From Hamadaea sp013361475 (lineage in GTDB: Bacteria > Actinomycetota > Actinomycetes > Mycobacteriales > Micromonosporaceae), in assembly GCF_040654195.1 (NCBI RefSeq), contig NZ_JBFAHM010000008.1:248001-312000 (forward strand): a stretch of 64,000 nt of DNA, written 5' to 3'. Of the stretch, positions 8,777 to 17,500 are shown in pieces. Within the stretch, counting starts at the first letter, position 1. Every line of letters begins with the position of its first letter. A model generated the notes under the pieces. The model did no database searches. It saw only the letters and a program-made list of their open reading frames with translations, and had not been told where the DNA came from. Position numbers and translations under genes: made by a program.

Positions 8777-8789
8777 ATCGTCGTGCCGG

Positions 8790-9590
8790 TCAGGCCGCGG
8801 CCGTGGCGAACTGGCCCGGACGGCGGCCCGGCCCGGCCGGACCCCGGTACGCCTGCGCGACGGTGAGCCACTCGGTGGCCTCCTTGCCGACGGCGGTCAG
8901 CTGAAGGTCGTCGGAGTGCCGGCGGCGTGTCACGAGCAGGCAGAAGTCGACGGCCGGACCGGAGATCGTCTGCGCGGCGTCGGCCGGGCCGAAGACCCAC
9001 TCGCGGCCCGACGGGGCGGTGAGCACGAATCGGAAGGCGACGTCGGGGGTGGCCAGCCCGCGCGCCTGATACCCGAAGTCCCACGTACGCGTCCCGAAGA
9101 ACGCCACATGCCCGACGCGATCGGTGTACTGCCGCTGGACGCCCAGGCCGTCGTAGACGTCCTGGCCGTGGCCGAACAGCTCCATCATGCCGGCCGCCGC
9201 GAGCACGGTTGCGGGCAGCGGACGGACCAGCCACGGCACCGGCTGCCCCTCGGGGACGGCGGCGAGCGCCTTGTCGGCCGCGACCCGCTCCTCGTGGAAC
9301 CGTGCGAGCAGGGCGGCCGGGGTCAGCGCCAGATAGGGCGCCATCGCCAGGTCGACATTGGTCTGGAAGTCCGGGCTGAGCCGGGACTTGAGCGCCTCGA
9401 AGCGCTCGGCGTCCGCGGCGGCCAGACCGGCGAGTTTGAAGGTGGCGGCCAGGTGGGCGATCTGATGCGCCACCGTCCAGCCCTCCGCCGGGGTCGGCGT
9501 GTCCCACGCCTGGTCCGGCAGGGTGGCCAGGAGGTTCTCGAGTTCCTCGCCGTCGGCCGTGAGGTCGGTGAAGGCGTCGCTGATGGTCAC
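8790..9590 (-). CDS. TIGR03084-like, DinB/maleylpyruvate-isomerase-fold protein
   Basis: 266 residues. The N-terminal four-helix bundle of the mycothiol-dependent maleylpyruvate isomerase/DinB superfamily is seen in LPDQAWDTPTPAEGWTVAHQIAHLAATFKLA (the W.vahqiaHla signature), with a later ELFGHGQDVYDGLG motif. The histidines of HQIAHL and FGHGQD are the usual metal ligands of this fold. The start GTG at 9590 has AAAGGACC upstream and overlaps the AhpD-like stop by four bases (GTGA), so the two are translationally coupled. Its substrate is unknown, and membership in the polyketide cluster is uncertain. Confidence 0.82.
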   Translation of the reverse strand: MTISDAFTDLTADGEELENLLATLPDQAWDTPTPAEGWTVAHQIAHLAATFKLAGLAAADAERFEALKSRLSPDFQTNVDLAMAPYLALTPAALLARFHEERVAADKALAAVPEGQPVPWLVRPLPATVLAAAGMMELFGHGQDVYDGLGVQRQYTDRVGHVAFFGTRTWDFGYQARGLATPDVAFRFVLTAPSGREWVFGPADAAQTISGPAVDFCLLVTRRRHSDDLQLTAVGKEATEWLTVAQAYRGPAGPGRRPGQFATAAA

Positions 9591-10654
9591 GGGCTGGTCC
9601 TTTCGGTCGTCATCGGAATCGGAATCGGAGTCGAAGTCGAGGTGGCGCTGCGGGCGGAGGCGGCGTGCAGGCGGGCTCCTAAGTGCCGAGCGGCCAGCAG
9701 GGCGGCCCACGCGGTGACCTCGATCAGGGCGGCGTCACTGGGCCGGCCGTCGCGGAACTCGGCGATCACCTTGGGCGTCACCCGATACGGGGCGAACATC
9801 GTCAGGAGGACGAGCCGGCCGGCCGGCCGATCGACCTCGGGCAACGGCGCGACCGCCGCCGCCAGCCAGTCCGACGTGGCCCAGCCCGGGTCGCCGCCGC
9901 CCAACTCGACCGCCTTGGCCCGCGCCATTCGGCGTACCCCTGGGGGCAGAAAGGTCTGGTCCACGGCGCGGACGGCGGCCCCGAAAGCCGCAGCGACGGC
10001 GGGACTGCCCGCGGCCCACGACAGGTCGGCGGGCAGCGGCGCGGCGGGCAGGAGCCCGGCCGACAGACCGGGCGTGACGGTACGGCGGGCCAGCGAGCCC
10101 AGCAGCCGCGACGCGACGCGCTTGGCGGTCGGCGCGGCCGCCCCGCGCAGAAACGGCGGCAGCGGCGACTCGGGCAGGAAGATCGTGACCATCCGATTGA
10201 GATAGTGGAAGGCGACCGCGACCCCGATCAGCTCGGCCGCCGCCCGATCGCCGAACGGGGCGGGCAGCGGATCGGCGGTCGCGCTGGAGCGCGCCCAGGC
10301 CGACAACGCGGGCATCTCGTCGCGGGTGAGCCCGGCGAGCGCGGCGCCGTGCACATCGACGCAGTAGGGACAGGCGTTGGCCGCCGAGACCGCCGCGGCG
10401 ACCGCCTCGCGCTCCGCACGGCCGGTCGTGTCGGCGGCGAGCAGCGTCTCGCGCAGCATGACCCAGGCCGCGGCCAGCGCGCGGGGCGCGGGGGAGTGCA
10501 GGCTGACCGGCGGCGCGAGCATGCCGAAATCCCGCTCGACCTGGTGGTAGACCTCGGCGACCAGCCCGCGGGCCGACCGGGGTGCGACGGGGGTGACGTG
10601 ACGGATCTGGCGGAGCGTGCCGGCACGCGTGCCGCGCGCGATGAGGTCGGCCAT
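9587..10654 (-). CDS. AhpD-like carboxymuconolactone decarboxylase family protein (paralogue 1)
   Basis: 355 residues with the AhpD-type redox motif CPYCVDVHGAAL, in which the CxxC pair and nearby His form the peroxidase/disulfide-reductase site of AhpD proteins. The N-terminal start at 10654 is chosen by alignment to the divergent paralogue at 10829 (RQIRHVTPVAPRSARG versus RQIKYVTPVPVNAARG); a longer start at 10690 has no properly spaced ribosome site. The C-terminal half (LLTMFAPYRVTPKVI) is shared with the paralogue. At about 350 residues both are roughly twice the length of a single AhpD domain. They may protect against oxidants, but this is inference. Confidence 0.8.
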   Translation of the reverse strand: MADLIARGTRAGTLRQIRHVTPVAPRSARGLVAEVYHQVERDFGMLAPPVSLHSPAPRALAAAWVMLRETLLAADTTGRAEREAVAAAVSAANACPYCVDVHGAALAGLTRDEMPALSAWARSSATADPLPAPFGDRAAAELIGVAVAFHYLNRMVTIFLPESPLPPFLRGAAAPTAKRVASRLLGSLARRTVTPGLSAGLLPAAPLPADLSWAAGSPAVAAAFGAAVRAVDQTFLPPGVRRMARAKAVELGGGDPGWATSDWLAAAVAPLPEVDRPAGRLVLLTMFAPYRVTPKVIAEFRDGRPSDAALIEVTAWAALLAARHLGARLHAASARSATSTSTPIPIPMTTERTSP

Positions 10655-10710
10655 GCGCTCATCGTCAAGAGCGGCCCATCGGGTACGCATCTTCCGCGAT
10701 GCGCTGCCTC

Positions 10711-10727
10711 AGGTCCTTTATGGACCT
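10711..10727. promoter_or_regulatory. Short palindrome in the divergent AhpD-like promoter region
   Basis: AGGTCC (10711-10716) and GGACCT (10722-10727) flank a 5-base spacer in the 174-base gap between the two divergent AhpD-like genes. This region is richer in A+T than its surroundings. It is a plausible operator shared by both paralogues; the evidence is symmetry and position only. Confidence 0.35.
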
Positions 10728-10828
10728 AATGTGGACGGAGCTGCTGAGACGATATCGGGGCTCTTTGATATTGCGCTTCCGCCGTCGCCATCGCCGCTCC
10801 GGCCGCCGCCGGATCAATACTGAGGAAC

Positions 10829-11971
10829 ATGGGAATCAGGCGTATCGCGTCATCGGTCGCACAACGTCAGATCAAATACGTGACCCCGGTGCCGGTCAAC
10901 GCGGCGCGCGGCGTCCTGGCCGAGGTCTACGACCAGGTGCTCGACGAGATGGGCCTCGTCGTCCCGCCGGTGCAGCTGCACTCGCCCGTCCCCGACCTGG
11001 CGGCGGCATACTGGACGCTGCTCCGCGAGCCGCTCCTGCCGACGGCCAACGTGAACCGGACGGTGAAGGAAGCGGTCGCCACCGCCGTGTCGGTGGCCAA
11101 CGTCTGCCCCTACTGCGTGGACATGCACAGCGTCGGGATGTACGACCTCGCCTCGGAGTCCGCCGCCGAGGCGCTGATCGCCGACCGGCCGTCGGACATC
11201 GGCGACCCGGAGCTGGCCGCGGTCGCCACGTGGGCGCGGCACGCTGCCTTCCCTGCGGCCTCGTCGGAGCGGGTCGCGTCGGAGCGGGTCGCGTTGGAGG
11301 GGGTCGCGTCGGAGCGGCTCGTGTCGCGGCCGCTCCTGTCGGAGCCGTTCGCTGAGGCGGAGCGGGCCGAGCTGGTGGGCGTCGTCGTCGCGCTGCACTA
11401 CCTGACCCGCATGGTCAATGTGTTCCTGTCGAGCTTCCTGCTGCCGCCGGGGCTCGGCCCGGCCTCCCGCCGCCGGTTCAAGCACGGCGTCGCCCGGATC
11501 CTGCGGCCCACCCTGCGCGATCCGCGTACGCCGGGCCGAGCGCTCCCGTTGCTGCCGGAGGCGGCGCTGCCGGCGGACGCCGCGTGGGCGCAGGGCAACC
11601 CGTCGATCGCCGCGGCCATCGGCCGGGCGTACGCCGCCTTCGAAGCCGCCGGTGCGCGGTCGGTTCCCGTCGGCGTCCGGGAGCTGCTGGCCTCTCGTCT
11701 GCACAGCTGGCAGGGCGAGGACACCGGGCTCAGCCGAGCCTGGTGCGAACGGCTGGTCGCCCGGCTCCCCGAAGCGCAGCAGCCGATGGCCCGGCTCGTG
11801 CTGCTGACCGCGATCGCCTCCTACCAGGTCGACGACGAGGTCATCGGGGCGTTCCAGGCGGTTCACCCGGACGACCGGACGCTGGTCGACGCCGCTTCGT
11901 GGGCGAGCTACCAGGCCGCGCGGAAGATCGGGAGCCGGCACCTGCCCGTCGCCGCCGTCGCCGCGCGCTGA
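10829..11971 (+). CDS. AhpD-like carboxymuconolactone decarboxylase family protein (paralogue 2)
   Basis: 380 residues, paralogous to the divergent gene at 9587-10654, with the same redox motif CPYCVDMHSVGM. It differs by an inserted low-complexity stretch of degenerate five-residue repeats around residues 147-172 (ASERV, ASERV, ALEGV, ASERL), encoded by imperfect 15-base tandem repeats. The region after it (ELVGVVVALHYLTRMVNVFL) matches the paralogue again (ELIGVAVAFHYLNRMVTIFL). It starts at ATG 10829 after TGAGGA. It lies 253 bases before the first DUF1702 gene on the same strand and may be co-transcribed with the polyketide genes. Confidence 0.82.
   Translation: MGIRRIASSVAQRQIKYVTPVPVNAARGVLAEVYDQVLDEMGLVVPPVQLHSPVPDLAAAYWTLLREPLLPTANVNRTVKEAVATAVSVANVCPYCVDMHSVGMYDLASESAAEALIADRPSDIGDPELAAVATWARHAAFPAASSERVASERVALEGVASERLVSRPLLSEPFAEAERAELVGVVVALHYLTRMVNVFLSSFLLPPGLGPASRRRFKHGVARILRPTLRDPRTPGRALPLLPEAALPADAAWAQGNPSIAAAIGRAYAAFEAAGARSVPVGVRELLASRLHSWQGEDTGLSRAWCERLVARLPEAQQPMARLVLLTAIASYQVDDEVIGAFQAVHPDDRTLVDAASWASYQAARKIGSRHLPVAAVAAR
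11263..11340 (+). repeat. Imperfect 15-base tandem repeats inside the AhpD-like gene
   Basis: The unit TCGGAGCGGGTCGCG recurs four to five times with substitutions, staying in frame and encoding ASERV-like pentapeptides. The paralogous gene lacks this block. It looks like in-frame repeat expansion in a surface loop. Confidence 0.7.
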
Positions 11972-12224
11972 ACTCGGCGGCTGCTCCCCCCGCGCTTTCG
12001 GGTAGTGCTGCGCCTTCGGCCGTGCTGCGCCTTCGGCGGGTGCCGCCGGCTCGGTGGAACACCATGGACCTGATCTTGTGTCGGTGACGTCCGTGACGTT
12101 CCACCCGTGCGTCTGGATCCGGCGGGCGCCCGGACTCCGCACGCTCGGAGACGCGCCGCCGCCCATCGACAGATCACGATAGGGGTGCGCCCGGCCCCGG
12201 GCGCGGCGAGGAGCGGAGGACTCC

Positions 12225-13202
12225 ATGGCGACCCTGACCGGTGCGGTGCGGAACCTGCTGATGACGCCCAAGCTGGCCGACGTCAGCTTCGCCGGGCGCG
12301 GCTTTCCCGTACGCGAGACCGAGGCGACCCGCCGGCTCGAGGCGATCCCGCAAGCGGTGATCTGCGGGTTCGAGTGGGCCATCGACGCCAGGTCGCTGTG
12401 GGAGGTCGAACGGCGGCTGGAGCTCGTCGAGGCGGAGCACCGGGGCTTCGCGTACGAGGGGGCGACGATGGCCTACACCGTGCGCGACGCGATGGCCGGC
12501 GGCCGGGGCGTACGCGCCAAGGAGTTGCTCAGCGGCTCGGGCCAGCCGCACATCTTCCTGACCTACATCGGCATCGGCTTCGCGATGGCCCGGTTGCCCC
12601 GGCCCTTGTGGCGCACCGTGTTGCCAGACCTCCCCGGTACGCCCTACTACCCGACGATGAGCTGGCTCGCCGTCGACGGCCTCGGGTTCGACCGGGCGTA
12701 CTTCCACACGCGCAAGTGGGTCACTGAGCAGGCCCGTCCCAAGCCGTACCCGTGGCAGGGTTATCCGAAGTACTTCGCCCGAGCGTGGGATCAGGGCGTC
12801 GGCCGGGCGCTGTGGTTCATCCACGGTGGACAGGTGTCCGACGTCGCGGCGGCGGTCGACCGGTTCGCCGCCGACCGGCAGTCCGACCTGTGGAGCGGGG
12901 TCGGGCTGGCCGCCACCTTCGCCGGGGGCACCGACGGCAACGGGTACGCCCAGCTCCGGGCGTTCGCCGGGCCGTTCGCAGCCGACGTCGCGCAGGGCGC
13001 AGTCTTCGCCGCCAAGGCCCGGTCCTTCTCCGGCTGCGAACCGGCGCACACCCAGCTCGCCGTCAAGACGCTGGCCGAACTGGACATCGCCGCGGCCGCC
13101 GCCCTCGCCGACGACGTGGCCGCCGACGGGCTCCCGGCCAGTGCCGAACCCGATTACGAGACCTGGCGGCGGCTGGTCCGCGACTCAGTCCCCGTCTCCT
13201 GA
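12225..13202 (+). CDS. DUF1702 enediyne-locus protein (UnbL/E3-like), copy 1
   Basis: 325 residues of the DUF1702 family, which I know chiefly from enediyne PKS loci, where it is one of the conserved partners of PksE (often called UnbL or E3; name recalled, not checked). Seen directly: HRGFAYEGATMAYTVRDAM, IFLTYIGIGFAMARLPRPLW, WLAVDGLGFDRAYFHTRKWV, DQGVGRALWFIHGG and LWSGVGLAATFAGG. Each block has a counterpart in the neighbouring paralogue at 13566. GGAGGA precedes the start. The biochemical role of the family is unknown. There is no signal peptide or clear membrane segment. Confidence 0.88.
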   Translation: MATLTGAVRNLLMTPKLADVSFAGRGFPVRETEATRRLEAIPQAVICGFEWAIDARSLWEVERRLELVEAEHRGFAYEGATMAYTVRDAMAGGRGVRAKELLSGSGQPHIFLTYIGIGFAMARLPRPLWRTVLPDLPGTPYYPTMSWLAVDGLGFDRAYFHTRKWVTEQARPKPYPWQGYPKYFARAWDQGVGRALWFIHGGQVSDVAAAVDRFAADRQSDLWSGVGLAATFAGGTDGNGYAQLRAFAGPFAADVAQGAVFAAKARSFSGCEPAHTQLAVKTLAELDIAAAAALADDVAADGLPASAEPDYETWRRLVRDSVPVS

Positions 13203-13233
13203 AACGCACACCCAGTCGGCCCACCCGCTTCCC

Positions 13234-13385
13234 GGCGCTGGCCCCTGTCCGGCGCTGGCCCCGTTGTGCGGCGCTGGCCCCGTTGTGCGGCGCTGGCCCC
13301 GTTGCGCGGCGCTGGCCCCGTTGTGCGGCGCTGGCCCCGCGGCGCTGGCCCCCTGTCCGGCGCTGGCCCCGTTGCGCGGCGCTGG
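13234..13385. repeat. Tandem 19-base repeat array (GGCGCTGGCCCCGTTGTGC)
   Basis: About eight consecutive units of GGCGCTGGCCCCGTTGTGC, with length variants of about 14-19 bases, fill the gap between the two DUF1702 genes. The last unit's GGCGCTGG runs straight into the palindromic element at 13381. No unique spacers separate the units, so this is a minisatellite, not CRISPR. Confidence 0.85.
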
Positions 13386-13441
13386 ATCACGGATCCGGGT
13401 CGAATCTTGACTCAAGATTCGACCGGCATCTCTGATCCAGC
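13381..13441. repeat. Dispersed palindromic element, copy 1
   Basis: GCTGGATCACGGATCCGGG through TCTGATCCAGC is an imperfect palindrome centred on TCTTGACTCAAGA. The same element recurs at 48764-48822 and 62726-62786. This copy lies between two same-strand DUF1702 genes, not at a convergent site. No gene is seen in the 363 bases from 13203 to 13565 besides this element and the tandem repeats. Confidence 0.75.
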
Positions 13442-13565
13442 GGTGTCGAGCGAGTCGCAATGCATGCGCATATGTAGGCACGCCAGAAGAAGAATCCGGG
13501 CCATCGCGCTGAGACGATTCCAGCAGCGCCGCCCGTGGCATCCCGAGACGATTCGGAGCGCTTTC

Positions 13566-14549
13566 ATGAGCCTTTACCGAGCAATGCGACGCCGTATCCT
13601 GACGCCGTCGGTCGCCGAGACGCGGATGGACGTCCGCGGCTTCCACGTCAAGTCCGACGCCGGCCGCGAACTGCTGGAGACCGTCGGCGCCAGCTTCCTC
13701 GCCGGGTACGCGTACGCCGCCGAAGCGCGTACCGGACGGGACGCCGAACCTCGGCTGGAGCAGGTCCCGACACGGTTTCGCGGCTTCGCGTACGAGGGGG
13801 CCGCGATGGCTCTCGCGGTCCGGGAGGGGCTGCCGATCGGGCGGAAGACCTTGGTCGCCGAGTTTCTGAGCGGGCGCGGCGACGACCACGTCTACATGGC
13901 GTACGTCGGGGTCGGCTGGGCGATGGCGCGGCTGCCCCGGTTCCGCTGGGGCACCCTGCACGCGCCCGATCCGTTGCTTCGCTGGCTCGTTCTGGACGGC
14001 TACGGCTTCCACCAGGCGTACTTCCGCACCGAGAAGTACGTGGGCCGGCACTTCCAGGAGCTCGACTTCCCGTGGCCGGCGGGTCCGGCGGGCGGCCAGT
14101 TCCAGTGGTACGCCAACCACGCCATCGACCAGGGCATCGGCCGGGCGATGTGGTTCGTCGGCGGCACGGATCCCGAGGAGGTCGTCCGGTTGATCAACCG
14201 GTTCCCGGCCGAGCGTCACGCCGACCTGTACGCCGGAGCCGGGCTGGCCGCCACCTACGCCGGTGGCGTGGACGAGTCCGAACTGCGCCGCTTCTGGGAG
14301 CTGGGAGCGCACTTCCGGCCGCAGATCGCGCAGGGCGCGGCCTTCGCCGCCGGCGCCCGCGCCCGGGCCGGGCTGACCGTGCCGCACAACGAACTGGCCA
14401 CCCAGATCTTCTGCGGCACCTCCGTCGACGCCGCCCGGAAGGTCACCGACGAGGCGCTCGTGGGGCTGACCGACTCCGGACGCCTGCCGGCCTGGGAGGT
14501 CTGGCGCCGCCGCATCTCGGCCGCCTTCGCGGCCCACATCACCGCTTGA
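13566..14549 (+). CDS. DUF1702 enediyne-locus protein (UnbL/E3-like), copy 2
   Basis: 327 residues of DUF1702, paralogous to the gene at 12225. Family blocks: RGFHVKSDAGRELLETVGASF, RFRGFAYEGAAMALAVREGL, VYMAYVGVGWAMARLPRFRW, WLVLDGYGFHQAYFRTEKYV, DQGIGRAMWFVGGTDPEEVV and LYAGAGLAATYAGGVDESEL. The ATG at 13566 has GGAG upstream; the frame is open further upstream only through repeat DNA. It ends 37 bases before pksE, so the two are very likely co-transcribed. It is closer to the family consensus I recall than copy 1, which may therefore be the diverged partner. Confidence 0.9.
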   Translation: MSLYRAMRRRILTPSVAETRMDVRGFHVKSDAGRELLETVGASFLAGYAYAAEARTGRDAEPRLEQVPTRFRGFAYEGAAMALAVREGLPIGRKTLVAEFLSGRGDDHVYMAYVGVGWAMARLPRFRWGTLHAPDPLLRWLVLDGYGFHQAYFRTEKYVGRHFQELDFPWPAGPAGGQFQWYANHAIDQGIGRAMWFVGGTDPEEVVRLINRFPAERHADLYAGAGLAATYAGGVDESELRRFWELGAHFRPQIAQGAAFAAGARARAGLTVPHNELATQIFCGTSVDAARKVTDEALVGLTDSGRLPAWEVWRRRISAAFAAHITA

Positions 14550-14586
14550 CCAGCCGATCCCGCCCACCTCATGGAGGCCGCTGAGC

Positions 14587-17500
14587 ATGACCAGAATCGC
14601 CATAGTCGGGATGGCCTGCCGCTACCCGGACGCCACCTCGCCGAGAGAGCTGTGGGAGAACGCGGTCTCGGGTAGGAGGGCCTTCCGCCGCCTGCCCGAC
14701 GTCCGGATGCGGCTGGCCGACTACTACGACCCCGATCCCTCCACCCCTGACCGGTTCTACGCCCGCAACGCCGCGGTCATCGAGGGTTACGAGTTCAACC
14801 GGGTCGCGTACAAGGTCGCGGGCAGCACCTACCGGTCCACCGACCTGACGCACTGGCTCGCGCTGGACGTGGCCGCGATGGCGCTGGCCGACGCCGGTTT
14901 CCCGATGGCCGAAGGGCTGCCGCGGGAGCGTACCGGTGTCGTCGTCGGCAACAGCCTCACCGGCGAGTTCTCGCGGGCCAACCAGCTGCGCCTGCGCTGG
15001 CCGTTCGTCCGCCGCATGGTCGCCGCGGCGTTGAAGGAGCAGGACTGGAACGACGACCAGCTGGGCACCTTCCTGGACGAGTTCGAGGCGACCTTCAAGA
15101 GTCCGTTCCCCGAGATCGACGAGGACACCCTCGCGGGCGGTCTGTCGAACACCATCGCCGGGCGTATCTGCAACCACTTCGACCTCAAGGGCGGCGGCTA
15201 CACCGTGGACGGCGCGTGCTCGTCGTCGCTGCTGTCGGTCGCCACCGCCTGCAAGGGCCTGGTCGACGGCGAACTGGACGTCGTCGTCGCGGGCGGCGTC
15301 GACCTGTCCATCGACCCGTTCGAGATCATCGGCTTCGCCAAGACCGGCGCGCTCGCCACCGGCGAGATGAAGGTCTACGACAAGGGCTCCAACGGCTTCT
15401 GGCCGGGCGAGGGCTGCGGCATGGTCGTGCTGATGCGGGAGGACGACGCCCGCAAGGCCGGCCACCGGATCTACGCCACCGTCGCCGGGTGGGGCATCTC
15501 CTCCGACGGTAAGGGCGGCATCACCCGGCCCGAGGTGAGCGGCTACCAGCTGGCGCTGCGCCGGGCGTACGCGCGGGCCGGGTTCGGCATCGAGACCGTT
15601 CCGCTGTTCGAGGGGCACGGTACCGGCACCGCCGTCGGCGACTCCACCGAGCTGCGGGCGCTCACCCTGGCCCGGGACACCGCCGGTGCGACCGGTCAGC
15701 CGGCCGCCATCAGCTCCATCAAGGCGATGATCGGGCACACGAAGGCGGCCGCCGGAGTCGCCGGGCTCATCAAGGCGGCCATGGCGGTCCACCACCACGT
15801 GCTGCCGCCCGCGATCGGCTGCCCCGACCCGCACGAGCTGCTCGTCGAGGACGGTGCCCAGTTGCGCGTACTGCGCAAGGCGGAGCCGTTCCCCGAGGGC
15901 TCGGCCATCCGAGCCGGCATCACGGCGATGGGCTTCGGCGGGATCAACACCCACATCGTCCTGGAGAACGACGGCCACCGTCGCCGCCGGGTCGGGCTCG
16001 ACACGCGTACCAAGGCTTTGGCGTCGTCGTTGCAGGACGCGGAGCTGCTCACCGTGGACGCCGCGTCCGCCGCCGAGCTGCGCGACCGGCTCGTCCAGCT
16101 CGCCGAGTTCGTGCCCACCGTCGCGTACGCCCAGCTGGCCGACGTCGCCGTGACCCTCCACAAGGAACTCCGCGAGTTGCCCTACCGCGCGGCGGTCGTG
16201 ACCTCGTCGCCGGAGGACGCGGAGCGGCGGTTGCGGGGCCTGATCGAGAAGCTGGACGCGGGGGAGACCACGGTGTTCGCCGCGGACGGCCGGTCTTTCC
16301 TGGGCCACGCCGCCGGGCCGGGCCGGATCGGCTACCTGTTCCCTGGCCAGGGTTCGGGCCGCACGATGGGCGGCGGCGCGTTGCGGCGCCGGTTCGCCGA
16401 GGCCGACGAGGTGTACGCGCGATCAGGGCTCCCGGAGGCGGCCGACCTCGTCGCCACCGAGGTGGCCCAGCCGCGCATCGCCACCGGCACGCTGGCGGGT
16501 CTGCGGGTCCTCGCCACGCTGGGGCTGGACGCGACCGTCGCGGTCGGGCACAGCCTCGGTGAGCTGAGCGCCCTGCACTGGGCGGGGGCGTTCGACGAGC
16601 AGACGCTGCTCGACGTCGCCAAGGTACGCGGCGCGGCGATGTCCCAGCACAGTCAGCGCGGCACGATGGCGAGCGTCGAGGCCGGGGCCGAGACGGTGGA
16701 GCGGCTGATGGCCGACCTGCCTGTCGTCGTCGCCGGATTCAACGGGCCGAAGCAGACCGTGATCGCCGGTACGCATGACGCCGTCGACGAGGTGTGCTCG
16801 CGCGCCCGCGACGCCGGCTTCGCCGCCGCGCGCCTGCGCGTCTCGCACGCGTTCCACTCCCCGCTCGTGGCGCCGTCGGCCGAGGCGTTCGCCACGGCGA
16901 TCGCCGAGGAGACCTTCGCTCCGCTCGGCCGCCGAGTCGTCTCCACCGTCACGGGGGAGCCGCTGGCCGCCGACGCCGACCTGCGGGCGCTGCTCGGCCG
17001 GCAGATCACCGAGCCGGTGCAGTTCAGCCAGGCGGTGGCGATCGCGGCCAAGGAGGTCGACCTGTTCGTCGAGGTCGGGCCGGGCCGGGTGCTCAGCGGG
17101 TTGGCTTCGTCCGCTGTGGACGTACCGGCCGTCGCGCTCGACACCGACGACGAGTCGCTGGCGGGCGTACTGCGGGTGGTGGCCGCCGCCTTCGTGGTCA
17201 ACGCCGCTCCGGTGGACGCCGCTCTCTTCCACGGCCGGCTGAGCCGTCCGCTGAAGATCGGGGCGGAGTTCTCGTTCTTCGCCAGCCCGTGCGAGTCGGC
17301 GCCCCAGGTCTCGATCACCGCCACCAAGCGTGCGGCCGTGGTGGAGCGGGCCCCGGTGGAGCAGGTCGAGGGCGAGTCCATTATGGACATGCTGCGGCGG
17401 ATGGCCTCCGAACGCGCCGAACTGCCGCTGGACCTGGTCCGTGAGGACAGCCGGCTGCTGGACGACCTGCACCTCAGCTCGATCACCGTCGGGCAGGTCG

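Noticed and set aside
12000..12224. Short repeats (GTGCTGCGCCTTCGG twice) as a regulatory array
   Set aside because: Only two copies, no symmetry and no link to a known regulator.
13234..13385. Regularly spaced repeat resembling a small CRISPR array
   Set aside because: Units are directly adjacent with no unique spacers, and there are no cas genes nearby.
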